A stretch of DNA of 55,145 nucleotides from an uncultured Allobosea sp. Lineage in GTDB: Bacteria; Pseudomonadota; Alphaproteobacteria; Rhizobiales; Beijerinckiaceae. Where the stretch lies: contig NZ_CAMFJF010000025.1 in the NCBI RefSeq assembly GCF_945956895.1, forward strand, positions 1 through 55,145, given 5' to 3'. This document shows positions 25,647 to 33,796 of this stretch, piece after piece. The translations under genes and the position numbers were made by a program. Positions within the stretch are counted from its first letter, which is position 1. Every line of letters starts with the position of its first letter. Below the pieces are notes generated by a model. The model searched no databases, had not been told where the DNA came from, and saw only the letters and a list, made by a program, of their open reading frames with translations.

Positions 25647-26894
25647 ATGGGCGACGACAGAGCTCCGATGACCGCATCCGTTCCCGCTACCGCCGCTCCG
25701 GCGGCCGAACCCGTTTTGCGACGCCCCTCGCTGGTCGGGCGCACCCGCGCCGGCCTGCTTGAGGCGCTGGCCGAGATCGGCGTGCCCGAGAAGGAGCGGC
25801 GCATGCGCGTCGGCCAGCTCTGGAACTGGATCTACCATTACGGCGTGCGCGAATTCGACGCGATGACGACGATCGGCAAGGGCTTGCGCGGACAGCTCGC
25901 CGAGCGCTTCTCGCTCGACCTGCCGACCGTGACCGCCGAGCAGGTCTCGACCGACGGCACCCGCAAATGGCTGATGCGCATGCCCTCGACCGGCCCGCAT
26001 GATCGCGGCGCCGAGATCGAATGCGTCTATATCCCCGAGGTCGACCGCGGCACGCTCTGCGTCTCCAGCCAGGTTGGCTGCACGCTGACCTGCACCTTCT
26101 GCCATACCGGCACGCAGCGCCTGGTGCGTAATCTCAAGACCGAGGAGATCGTCGCCCAGGTGATGGTGGCGCGCGACCGGCTCGGCGATTTCCCGAACCG
26201 CAAGGCGCCTGACGGCGCGTTCGTGCCGAATGATGGCGGGCGCTTCGTCTCGAACATCGTCTTCATGGGCATGGGCGAGCCGCTTTACAATTTCGACGGC
26301 GTGCGCGACGCGATCGGCGTGATCACCGACGATCAGGGTCTGTCGCTCGGGCGCCGGCGGATCACCGTCTCGACCTCGGGCGTGGTGCCGCAGATCGGCC
26401 CGCTCGGCGAGGAGATGGGCACGATGCTGGCGATCTCGCTGCATGCGGTGCGCGACGACCTGCGCAACGAGCTGGTGCCGCTCAACAAGAAATACCCGAT
26501 CAAGGACTTGCTCGACGCCTGCCGGAACTATCCGGGGCTCTCGAATGCGAAACGGATAACGTTTGAGTACGTCATGCTGAAGGGCGTGAACGATTCCGAT
26601 GCCGAGGCGCGCGAGCTCGTCCGCCTGCTCAAGGGCATTCCGGCCAAGATCAACCTGATCCCGTTCAATCCCTGGCCCGGCACCAAATACGAGTGCTCGG
26701 ACTGGGATCGGATCGAGCGCTTCTCCGAGATCGTCTTCCGCGCGGGCTATGCCTCGCCGGTGCGCACGCCGCGCGGGCGCGACATTCTCGCCGCCTGCGG
26801 CCAGCTCAAGAGTGAAACGGAAAAGCTTTCCGCCCGTGCCCGCCTGATGCTGGATGAGGCGCAGGCTGCTGCCCCTGCTGTCGCGGCGGAATAA
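25647..26894 (+). CDS. rlmN: 23S rRNA/tRNA adenine-C2 methyltransferase RlmN
   Basis: Radical-SAM enzyme that methylates C2 of A2503 in 23S rRNA and A37 in some tRNAs. It has 415 residues from the ATG at 25647; a second ATG at 25668 is an equally possible start. The iron-sulfur motif CTLTCTFC supplies Cys145, Cys149 and Cys152. The catalytic Cys that forms the protein-RNA thioether is Cys384 in ILAACGQLK. Other blocks are [19 protein letters not shown] and [12 protein letters not shown]. The Ala/Pro-rich first 25 residues are variable. The next gene starts 3 bp after its stop. Confidence 0.95.
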   Translation: MGDDRAPMTASVPATAAPAAEPVLRRPSLVGRTRAGLLEALAEIGVPEKERRMRVGQLWNWIYHYGVREFDAMTTIGKGLRGQLAERFSLDLPTVTAEQVSTDGTRKWLMRMPSTGPHDRGAEIECVYIPEVDRGTLCVSSQVGCTLTCTFCHTGTQRLVRNLKTEEIVAQVMVARDRLGDFPNRKAPDGAFVPNDGGRFVSNIVFMGMGEPLYNFDGVRDAIGVITDDQGLSLGRRRITVSTSGVVPQIGPLGEEMGTMLAISLHAVRDDLRNELVPLNKKYPIKDLLDACRNYPGLSNAKRITFEYVMLKGVNDSDAEARELVRLLKGIPAKINLIPFNPWPGTKYECSDWDRIERFSEIVFRAGYASPVRTPRGRDILAACGQLKSETEKLSARARLMLDEAQAAAPAVAAE

Positions 26895-26897
26895 GCC

Positions 26898-27377
26898 TTG
26901 CTGCGCTGGATCCTGTTGATCCCCTTCGCCTGCCTCGTCGCGATGGGGGCTGGCGTGTTCTTCCTGGGAATGGCGAGTTTTGCTTCGCCCGCCGTGGCCA
27001 TGCTGATCGGCGGCGGCATCGAGCGATTGATCGATATCCTGTTTGGGCTCGCCGAGAGCGGCGTCGATCCGGCACCTGCCGCGCAGGCGGCCTTCGCCCT
27101 GATCGGCAAGCTCGGGATGGCGATCATCGTCGCGCCGGTCGTGCTGGTCGCGGTCGGCTCGGAGCTGTTCCGCTTGCGCAGCGGCCTGCTCCAGAGTGGC
27201 TTCACCGGGCTGCTGGCTGCGCTATTGCCGCTCGCCATGCTGAGATTGTCGCGGGCGCCGAGCACGGCCGAGATCCAGATCATCTCGGGGCTCTTCCTGG
27301 TCGGAGCGGCGACGGGCTTCGTCTACTGGCTGATCGCCGGGCGCGGAGCCGGCGGCGAGCGTCCGGCGCAGCCGTGA
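26898..27377 (+). CDS. Hypothetical membrane protein downstream of rlmN
   Basis: A 159-residue protein with four hydrophobic segments: residues 4-35, about 60-90 (FALIGKLGMAIIVAPVVLVAVG), 100-113 and 125-148. I do not recognise a family. The start is taken as TTG at 26898, 3 bp after the rlmN stop, because the ATG at 26941 would cut the first membrane segment. It is co-transcribed with rlmN by spacing. It may relate to poorly described alphaproteobacterial 'rlmN-adjacent' membrane proteins; nothing in the sequence gives a role. Confidence 0.7.
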   Translation: MLRWILLIPFACLVAMGAGVFFLGMASFASPAVAMLIGGGIERLIDILFGLAESGVDPAPAAQAAFALIGKLGMAIIVAPVVLVAVGSELFRLRSGLLQSGFTGLLAALLPLAMLRLSRAPSTAEIQIISGLFLVGAATGFVYWLIAGRGAGGERPAQP

Positions 27378-27385
27378 TCCTCACG

Positions 27386-27496
27386 CGTCATTCTCGGGCG
27401 AAGCGAAGCGCAGAGCCCCAAGAATCTCTCGCAGGATAGGGCTCGGCGAAGCGCCTCCTTCGGCATGAGATGCTCGGGCCAAGCCCGAGCATGACG
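27386..27496. repeat. Intergenic palindromic repeat, family C, copy 3
   Basis: Opens CGTCATTCTCGGGCGAAGCG and closes TCGGGCCAAGCCCGAGCATGACG; the middle has GAATCTCTCGC and GGCATGAGATGC. Relative to copies 1 and 2 the whole element is in inverse orientation. It lies between the convergent membrane-protein and ggt genes. Confidence 0.87.
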
Positions 27497-27510
27497 GAGC
27501 TTCATGCCGC

Positions 27511-29247
27511 TCAATCCCCGATCGCGACGCCCTCGCGGCGGCCGTCGGCGCCACCCAGAAAGCCTTCCGGCGTCTTGACGATGGCCTGCGTGCCCGAGGT
27601 CATCTCCAGCAGGCGGACCTCGTGTCCCTTCGCTTCGAGCGCGGCCTTCCAGGCCTCGGCCTCGGTGCCCTTTTCCAGTTCGGTCGGGCCGTTGCGGCTG
27701 CCGAAATTGCCGAAATCGACGGCCTGTTGCGGGTCCATCTTCCAGTCGAGCAGAGCGATGAGCGTCTTGCCGACATAGCCGATGATCTGGCTGCCGCCGG
27801 GCGAGCCGACCACGGCATGGAGCCGGCCGAAAGCATCGAAGACCAATGTCGGCGCCATCGAGGAGCGCGGGCGCTTGCCCGCTTCGACGCGGTTGGCGAC
27901 GGGCTTGCCGTCCTCCTCCGGCGCGAAATTGAAATCGGTCAGCTCGTTGTTGAGCAGGAAGCCACCCTTGGTCATCAGGCGCGAGCCGAACCCGTCCTCG
28001 ATCGTCGTGGTCATGGCGACGGCGTTGCCGTCGGCGTCGACGACGGAGATATGGCTGGTGCCGTTCTCGACGCCGTCGGAGGGCGCCAGCAGTTGCGCCC
28101 GCTTGTTCGGGGGATTGCCTGCCTTTGCGCGGCCCATCGAGCGTTCGGGGCTGATCAGGCCGGCCCGCGAGCGGACATAGTCGCGGTCGATCAGGCCGCT
28201 GACGGGCACGCTGATGAAGGTGGGGTCGGCGAGATAGAGCGCGCGATCGGCGAAGGCGAGCCGGCCGGTCTCGCTGAACCAGTGCGCAGCCTCGGCGCCC
28301 GGCCCCATGCGGCGCAGATCCTGGCCTTCGAGCATGCCGAGCATCTGCTGGAGCGCGACGGCGCCCGAGCTTGGCGGGCCCATGCCGCACAGGCGCCAGA
28401 TGCGATAGGCGCCACAGACCGCCTCGCGCTCCTCGACCTTGTAGGCGGCGAGATCGGCAAGCGTGATGTCGCCGGGATTGGTCGGATGGCCGGTGACCGT
28501 CGCGACGATGTCCTCGGCGATCGGGCCCTTGTAGAAGGCTTCCGAGCGCTGTGCCGCCACGGCGCGCAGCGTCGCAGCGAAGGCCGGGTTTTTCAGGACG
28601 GTGCCGACCGCCTTGGGCTTGCCGTCAGGCTCGTAGAAATAGGCGGCGGCCAGCGCGTTTTTCGGCAGGTCCTTCTCACCAGCGAGCAAGCCGTTGAGAC
28701 GCGGCGAGATTGCGAAGCCTTCCTCCGCCAGTTTTAGCGCAGGCGCCACGACATCGGCCCAGGGCAGCTTGCCCCAGCGGCGATGCGCCTCTTCCAGCAG
28801 CTTCAGCGTGCCGGGCACGCCGACTGAGCGGCCGCCGACCACGGCCTCCTTGAACGGCATCGGCTTGCCATCCTTCATGAAGCGATCGGGCTTGGCGGCG
28901 GCCGGCGCGGTCTCGCGGCCGTCGAGCGTCGTCACCTTGCGGCTGGCCTCGTCCCAATGGACGAAGAAGGCGCCGCCGCCGATGCCGGAGCTCTGCGGCT
29001 CGACGAGATTGAGGACGAACTGGATGGCGATGGCGGCGTCCGTCGCGCTGCCGCCCGCGCGCAGGATGTCGCGGCCCGCCGTCGCGGCCAGCGGATTGGC
29101 GGCGGCGGCCATGAAGTGCTGGGCCGTGCCGAGCGTCTTGGCGGTGCGCCCGGTCGCGGCCTCGGGAGCGGGTGCTTGCGGCTGGGCGACGGCGATCTGG
29201 GTGGCCAGCAAGGCTGGCGACAAGGCGAGTAGGAGAGACAGGCGCAT
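27511..29247 (-). CDS. ggt: Gamma-glutamyltransferase (periplasmic)
   Basis: N-terminal nucleophile hydrolase that cleaves gamma-glutamyl bonds of glutathione and related peptides in the periplasm. The 578-residue precursor carries a signal peptide (MRLSLLLALSPALLATQIAVAQ). The autoprocessing and catalytic Thr is Thr397 in ENGTSHISVVD, which divides large and small subunits. The substrate-binding blocks SSGIGGGAFFVHWD, GMGPPSSGAVAL and VVGSPGGSQIIGYV are present. The start at 29247 is chosen because the signal begins there; the frame is open 47 codons further up. It is divergent from lemA. Confidence 0.94.
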   Translation of the reverse strand: MRLSLLLALSPALLATQIAVAQPQAPAPEAATGRTAKTLGTAQHFMAAAANPLAATAGRDILRAGGSATDAAIAIQFVLNLVEPQSSGIGGGAFFVHWDEASRKVTTLDGRETAPAAAKPDRFMKDGKPMPFKEAVVGGRSVGVPGTLKLLEEAHRRWGKLPWADVVAPALKLAEEGFAISPRLNGLLAGEKDLPKNALAAAYFYEPDGKPKAVGTVLKNPAFAATLRAVAAQRSEAFYKGPIAEDIVATVTGHPTNPGDITLADLAAYKVEEREAVCGAYRIWRLCGMGPPSSGAVALQQMLGMLEGQDLRRMGPGAEAAHWFSETGRLAFADRALYLADPTFISVPVSGLIDRDYVRSRAGLISPERSMGRAKAGNPPNKRAQLLAPSDGVENGTSHISVVDADGNAVAMTTTIEDGFGSRLMTKGGFLLNNELTDFNFAPEEDGKPVANRVEAGKRPRSSMAPTLVFDAFGRLHAVVGSPGGSQIIGYVGKTLIALLDWKMDPQQAVDFGNFGSRNGPTELEKGTEAEAWKAALEAKGHEVRLLEMTSGTQAIVKTPEGFLGGADGRREGVAIGD

Positions 29248-29370
29248 GGCGGAACTCCGATGAGAAACGCAGGATAGGCCATTCGTCGCGGCGTGACAGC
29301 TTGGAGGGGCGGGCGCTGGCGAGTAAGGTCCGAATCGATTGTTCTGACGTTGCCAAAAGGGGTTTTCGGC

Positions 29371-29973
29371 ATGTCGTTTTCGACCCATCTTCGCCGGCCG
29401 CTCACCTGGCTTGTCCTCGGCATGCTCGGCGTCGTGCTCGCCGGCTGCGGCTACAACAACGTTCCCACGCTGGAGGAAAAGGCGAAAGCCGCCTGGTCCG
29501 AGGTGCAGAACCAGTATCAGCGCCGCGCCGACCTGATCCCCAATCTCGTCGAGACGGTGAAGGGCTATGCCGCGCAGGAGCGCGAGGTCCTGACCGCCGT
29601 GGTCGAGGCCCGCGCCAAGGCGAGCCAGGTCAAGGTCGATGCCTCCACGATCAACGACCCCGCGAAGTTCAAGGAGTACCAGGACGCGCAGAATCAGCTC
29701 ACCGGCGCTCTCGGGCGTCTGCTCGTCACGGTCGAGCGCTATCCTGAGCTGAAGTCCAACCAGAATTTCCTCGCCCTGCAGTCGCAGCTCGAGGGCACCG
29801 AGAACCGCGTCGCGGTGGCCCGGCGCGACTACATCCAGGCCGTGCAGGCCTTCAACACCGAGATCCGCACCTTCCCGGGCGTGATCTGGGCGAAGCTGTT
29901 CTGGGGCGCCAAGCCGATGGAGACGTTCGCGGCGACGGCTGGCGCCGAGCGACCGCCGGCGGTGAAGTTCTGA
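29371..29973 (+). CDS. lemA: LemA family lipoprotein
   Basis: A 200-residue LemA protein. The lipobox VVLAGC places the acylated Cys at residue 26, so it is probably membrane-anchored facing the periplasm. The helical LemA domain includes EEKAKAAWSEVQNQYQRRADLIPNLVETVKGYA and EGTENRVAVARRDYIQAVQAFN. The family is of unclear function, often encoded with TPM-domain proteins, as here. AAAAGGGG upstream supports the ATG at 29371. The next gene begins after an embedded repeat. Confidence 0.92.
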   Translation: MSFSTHLRRPLTWLVLGMLGVVLAGCGYNNVPTLEEKAKAAWSEVQNQYQRRADLIPNLVETVKGYAAQEREVLTAVVEARAKASQVKVDASTINDPAKFKEYQDAQNQLTGALGRLLVTVERYPELKSNQNFLALQSQLEGTENRVAVARRDYIQAVQAFNTEIRTFPGVIWAKLFWGAKPMETFAATAGAERPPAVKF

Positions 29974-30007
29974 AGGGCCTATGGTCTCGCCAAAAGAGGC
30001 ACGGGGA

Positions 30008-30154
30008 ACCCCTCTCCCGAGCGTGAGAGGGGCAGGGGTGAGGGCAGGACGGGAAACGTCTTGGCCGAGCCCTTGCCGCGGCAGCGGTTGGCTCGGAACT
30101 CTAATGGTCCAACGGCCTACACCTCACCCCTGCCCCTCTCCTTACAGGAGAGGG
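30008..30154. repeat. Intergenic palindromic repeat, family D variant, overlapping a start codon
   Basis: The left half is ACCCCTCTCCCGAGCGTGAGAGGGG then GGGGTGAGGGCAGG. The right half is CCTCACCCCTGCCCCTCTCC then TTACAGGAGAGGG. It is a diverged relative of the elements at 16611 and 39568. It lies between lemA and the TPM gene, and its right half runs into the predicted signal peptide of that gene. Confidence 0.8.
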
Positions 30155-30955
30155 ATTCTGCGTTGCGTTTCCGTATTCTTCCTTTTTTTGCTTTGCACTT
30201 TCTTCGCCCTCGCAGCCGAGCTTTCCTATCCCGCGCTGACCGGGCGGGTCGTCGACGGCGCCAATCTGCTGGCGCCTGATGTCCGGCAGCGGATCGCGGA
30301 CAAGCTCAAGGCGCATGAGGACAAGACCTCGGATCAGGTCGTCGTCGCGACCGTGCCCTCGCTGCAGGACGTCACGATCGAGGATTTCGCCAACGGGCTC
30401 TTTCGGCACTGGAAGCTCGGCGAGAAGGCGAAGAACAACGGCGCCCTGCTGATCGTCGCGCCGAAGGAGCGCAAGGTCCGCATCGAGGTCGGCTATGGCC
30501 TGGAAGGGGCGCTGACCGATGCGCTCTCCAAGGTCATCATCACCACGGCGATCGCGCCCAAATTCAAGACCGGTGATTTCGCCGGGGGAATCGAGGCCGG
30601 CGTCGATGCGATCCTGACCATCCTCGCCGGCGATGCCGAGGAATGGCAGCGCAAGGCCGAAGTGCGCTCGGACGAAAGCACGCTGGGCGAGGATATCGCG
30701 GTCATCATCGCGATGATCTTCATCTTCCTGTTCATCGTCGCCTTCCTGCGCGGCTTGAGCCAGCAGGGCGGGGTGCGCCGACATCGCCTGCGCAACGGCC
30801 AATGGGTGACCCTGCCGCAGAGTACGGGCTGGAGCACCGGCTCGGGCTCCAGCTCGGGCTGGAGCGGCGGCGGGGGCGGCTGGAGCTCGGGCGGCGGCGG
30901 ATTTTCAGGTGGCGGCGGCTCCTCGGGCGGCGGCGGGGCTTCGGGAGACTGGTGA
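30104..30955 (+). CDS. TPM-domain (YgcG-like) exported membrane protein
   Basis: A 283-residue protein from ATG 30104, though the start is uncertain because a palindromic repeat covers the 5' part. A hydrophobic signal (CVSVFFLFLLCTFFALAAE) occupies residues 21-39. The TPM domain (LTGRVVDGANLLAPDVRQRIADKL to GVDAILTILAG) covers about residues 45-180; it is a phosphatase-like fold also found in photosystem repair proteins. A transmembrane helix (AVIIAMIFIFLFIVAFLRG) lies near residues 195-215, and a Gly/Ser-rich tail of about 45 residues ends in SGDW. It is encoded with lemA and a second TPM protein, whose ATG overlaps its stop. Confidence 0.85.
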   Translation: MVQRPTPHPCPSPYRRGILRCVSVFFLFLLCTFFALAAELSYPALTGRVVDGANLLAPDVRQRIADKLKAHEDKTSDQVVVATVPSLQDVTIEDFANGLFRHWKLGEKAKNNGALLIVAPKERKVRIEVGYGLEGALTDALSKVIITTAIAPKFKTGDFAGGIEAGVDAILTILAGDAEEWQRKAEVRSDESTLGEDIAVIIAMIFIFLFIVAFLRGLSQQGGVRRHRLRNGQWVTLPQSTGWSTGSGSSSGWSGGGGGWSSGGGGFSGGGGSSGGGGASGDW

Positions 30956-31560
30956 TGGATGCAGCCGACAGGGACGCGATCGCGGAAGCCGTGCGCCGGG
31001 CCGAGATGCAGACGGCGGGCGAGATCGTCGTGGTGGTTGACCGGGCGGCGTCGAGCTATCGCAACGTGCCGGCGATGATGGCGCTGACGCTCGCGCTGTT
31101 CGTGCCCTGGCCGCTGTTGTGGCTGACGGTGATGAGTGCGCCGCGCATCTTCCTGATCCAGTTGATCTGCGCAGCCGGCCTGCTGGCGGCCTTGCTCTGG
31201 TACGGCCGCGGCGGGCGCTTCGTGCCGGGCTTCGTCAAGCGCCGGCGCGCGCATGACGCGGCCTTGCGCGAGTTCACGGCACGCGGGCTGACGCGAACGA
31301 AGGGGCGCACCGGCGTGCTGCTCTATATCGCCCTGCAGGAGCGCTATGCCGAGATCCTGGCCGATACCGGCATCGACGGGCTGGTCGAGAAGGATACCTG
31401 GCGCGGCATCATCGAGCCGCTGCTCGCTGCCGCACGGGAGGATCGCCTGACCGAAGGATTGATCGCCGCCGTCGGTTCGGTCGGGGCGGTGCTGGGACAG
31501 CATGTGCCGCCAGTGCCCGGCGATGTCGACGAGCTCTCGAACAAGGTGATCCTGCTGTAG
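30955..31560 (+). CDS. Second TPM-domain membrane protein
   Basis: A 201-residue protein whose ATG overlaps the upstream TGA (TGATG). The TPM fold is split: an N-terminal piece (AVRRAEMQTAGEIVVVVDRAASSY) is followed by two hydrophobic segments (about residues 40-60 and 66-85). The rest of the domain follows from about residue 120 (TGVLLYIALQERYAEILADTGID). There is no signal peptide. Together lemA and the two TPM genes form an operon seen in many proteobacteria; its role in envelope maintenance is suspected, not shown. Confidence 0.83.
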   Translation: MDAADRDAIAEAVRRAEMQTAGEIVVVVDRAASSYRNVPAMMALTLALFVPWPLLWLTVMSAPRIFLIQLICAAGLLAALLWYGRGGRFVPGFVKRRRAHDAALREFTARGLTRTKGRTGVLLYIALQERYAEILADTGIDGLVEKDTWRGIIEPLLAAAREDRLTEGLIAAVGSVGAVLGQHVPPVPGDVDELSNKVILL

Positions 31561-31645
31561 TACAGCTCTCTATCTCTTTGATCTCGCATCGGCTTTTCTC
31601 GAAAACCGCGTTCCACTTTTCGGGCCGATGCTCTATCCGGCGGGC

Positions 31646-31745
31646 CGTCATTGCGAGGAGCGTCAGCGACGAAGCAATCCAGGGGGACTGGGCTGAAGCG
31701 TTTGGCCCAGTCCCCCTGGATTGCTTCGCTGCGCTCGCAATGACG
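31646..31745. repeat. Intergenic palindromic repeat, family B, copy 2
   Basis: Opens CGTCATTGCGAGGAGCGTC, has GAAGCAATCCAGGGGGACTG and CAGTCCCCCTGGATTGCTTC arms, and closes GCTCGCAATGACG. The arms here are about 40 bp and nearly perfect. It lies between the convergent TPM and DUF1223 genes. Confidence 0.92.
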
Positions 31746-31767
31746 GTTCAGGGAGAACGGAAGAAGC

Positions 31768-32535
31768 TCAGCGCTTAGCCAACCCCTTGGCGGCGCCGAG
31801 GATCGCGCCGGGCATCATCAGGCCGTGCTTGCCGGGCCATTCGGCCTGGACGATCACGACATAGCCGTCGGCCTCCGGTGCCTGGGTGGCCGAGAGCGGT
31901 GCGGTGACGGTCGTCTCCTTGCCGGTCCAGTCGCCGACGCGGACCATGCCGCGCACGACATTGGCGTAGGTCAGCGTGCGGCCCTGGTTCTCGCCACGCG
32001 TCACTGGTACCGCCGCCTGACGCGTGGTCGGCAACACCCAGATGCCGGCCGTGGCCTCGCTTTCGTCGCTCGCCGGAGCGACGTGAATCTGGAGGGAGCC
32101 GTTCTCCTCCTTCAGGGCGATCCGGGCGGTGAATCCGGTCGCGGCGACCTGGTTCACTGCCTTCTCGATCTCGGCCCGTTCCGAGCCGATCGCATGGGCG
32201 GCGCCGTTGATGACGACCTGAGGGGTGTAGACCTGCCCATCGCCGCGGGCCTTGGCGTAGAATTTCTGGCGCTTGGCGAAGGAATCCTTTCCGAGCGTGT
32301 CCTTCCAGCCGAGATAGTCCCAATAGGTCACCGGCAGGGTGAGCGCGATCAGCGTGGGGTCCTTGGCCAGCTCGACGACCAGCGCGTCGGCCGGCGGGCA
32401 AGAGGAGCAACCCTGGCTGGTGAAGAGTTCGATTACCGCCTTGGGCGCTTTTGCCGGCGTCTGCGCCTGCGCTGCCGCCATGCCGAGGGCAAAAGCTGCA
32501 ACGGTCGCTGCGAGGAGGCGCGGGCGCGGGGACAT
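31768..32535 (-). CDS. DUF1223 thioredoxin-fold exported protein
   Basis: A 255-residue protein with an N-terminal signal peptide (LLAATVAAFALGMAAAQAQ, cleavage near residue 24). The thioredoxin-like motif is FTSQGCSSCPPAD with Cys43 and Cys46. It is the DUF1223 family, probably a periplasmic thiol protein of unknown partner. It follows lpxXL on the same strand with a 68-bp gap, so it may be read from the lipid A cluster. The frame is open far upstream, antisense-like; homology starts at MSPRPRLLAA. Confidence 0.87.
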   Translation of the reverse strand: MSPRPRLLAATVAAFALGMAAAQAQTPAKAPKAVIELFTSQGCSSCPPADALVVELAKDPTLIALTLPVTYWDYLGWKDTLGKDSFAKRQKFYAKARGDGQVYTPQVVINGAAHAIGSERAEIEKAVNQVAATGFTARIALKEENGSLQIHVAPASDESEATAGIWVLPTTRQAAVPVTRGENQGRTLTYANVVRGMVRVGDWTGKETTVTAPLSATQAPEADGYVVIVQAEWPGKHGLMMPGAILGAAKGLAKR

Positions 32536-32603
32536 GATCGGGACTCTGCGGATAACTTCTTTTCCGGAGGTTACCAAAGCCCGCAATCGGCTTGCGAGGG
32601 AAA

Positions 32604-33584
32604 TCACGTTGCCTTGAAAACCGGCACGGTCGCGCGGGCGTGATCGAATTCGGTCTGCGCCGCGGCCGAGATCATGTTGGGCCGCCAGCGGCGATGCATC
32701 CAGAGCCATTGCTCGGGATATTCGCGCACCCAGCCCTCGACGACGGCCGTCATCATCGCCATCGCGCCCTGGACATCGATCTCGCCATTGGTGTCGCGCG
32801 GCAGGTCGAGCGGCGGCGTCAGTTCCAGCCGGAAGCGGTGGTTCGGCAGGCGGATGACGCGCACGCCATGGACCGGGCATTCGAAGCGCCTGGCGAATTT
32901 GCCCATGATCGGATTGGTCAGCGCCGGGCGGCCGAAGAACGGCACCACGACGCCGCGGGTGAAATGCTGGTCGATCAGCATGCCGAGATGGCCGCCATTC
33001 TCCAGCACGCCCTGCATGGCGAAGGCCGCGCCTTGCTTCGCGGCGGCAAGCCCGCCCATCGCGCCGGAGCGGATCTCGTGGACGACGGCGGCGATCGCCG
33101 GGTCGTTGGGGGCGCGGAAGACGGCTGTGGTTTCGAGATCGTAGGCCTCGGCGCAGATCGCCGGCAGTTCCCAATTCGCGAGATGGGTCGAGAAGATCAG
33201 GCCGGGCTTCTCGTCGTCCTTGAGCGCGATGAAATGCTCGATCCCCCTGACCTCGACGCGCGAGGGCTTGTCGGGGTTGTGGTAATCATAGTCGAACAGC
33301 GCCTTGAGGTTGGCGTATTCACCGGCGACGCGGCCGAGATTCTCCCAGGCGCCGCGCGCGATGCGCTTCACCTCGGCCTCGCCCTTCTCGGGGAAGGCGG
33401 CGCGGATATTGGCGAGGGCGACGCGGTTGACCGGGATGAGCGGGCTTGCCGTGCGCAACAGCCAGCCGCCGAGATCGCTGGCGCGCTCGGGGCCGAGCAG
33501 GCGCAGGAACGCGAACAGGGTGCGGATCACACCGATCATCGCCGCCGCGCCGATGCGCGCGGCGATAGCCTTCAATCGTCTCAA
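32604..33584 (-). CDS. lpxXL: Lipid A very-long-chain acyltransferase LpxXL (HtrB/LpxL family)
   Basis: Inner-membrane acyltransferase that in rhizobia transfers the 27-hydroxyoctacosanoate chain from AcpXL to lipid A. It has 326 residues from a TTG start that has CAGGA upstream; a GTG at 33629 is the alternative. There is one N-terminal membrane segment (AAAMIGVIRTLFAFLRLL). The catalytic HX4E motif is STHLANWEL with His134 and Glu139. Downstream blocks are HLGMLIDQHFTRGVVVPFFGRPA and EQWLWMHRRWRPN. It is the last gene of the VLCFA cluster, which supports LpxXL over the ordinary lauroyltransferase. Confidence 0.87.
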   Translation of the reverse strand: MRRLKAIAARIGAAAMIGVIRTLFAFLRLLGPERASDLGGWLLRTASPLIPVNRVALANIRAAFPEKGEAEVKRIARGAWENLGRVAGEYANLKALFDYDYHNPDKPSRVEVRGIEHFIALKDDEKPGLIFSTHLANWELPAICAEAYDLETTAVFRAPNDPAIAAVVHEIRSGAMGGLAAAKQGAAFAMQGVLENGGHLGMLIDQHFTRGVVVPFFGRPALTNPIMGKFARRFECPVHGVRVIRLPNHRFRLELTPPLDLPRDTNGEIDVQGAMAMMTAVVEGWVREYPEQWLWMHRRWRPNMISAAAQTEFDHARATVPVFKAT

Positions 33585-33642
33585 GGTCGGTCCTGCCTCA
33601 GAGCAAGTCCGCGTTGCTGCGCAACGCACACCTGCTCTGCCA

Positions 33643-33702
33643 TTTGTTTGGTCGCATTTTCTTCACGCGAACCGGTGCCCACTTCGCTTGAAAATGCTCT
33701 AG
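33643..33702. repeat. Intergenic repeat, family E, copy 1
   Basis: Shares TTTGTTTGGTCGCATTTTCT, CACGCGAACCGGTG and CCACTTCGCTTGAAAATGCT with the copy at 38961, differing at only a few bases over about 60 bp. It lies upstream of lpxXL. Such elements are common in Rhizobiales genomes. Both copies in the window are inside the VLCFA gene cluster. Confidence 0.8.
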
Positions 33703-33796
33703 CTCGCCCGTGCCGAGAGCAAGACCGGGCCTCAAAAAGGCGATCTGGGGCAGGAAGCCGCTTGCGTCAAGCCCGGGCGGGGCAGGCCGCCTCTGC

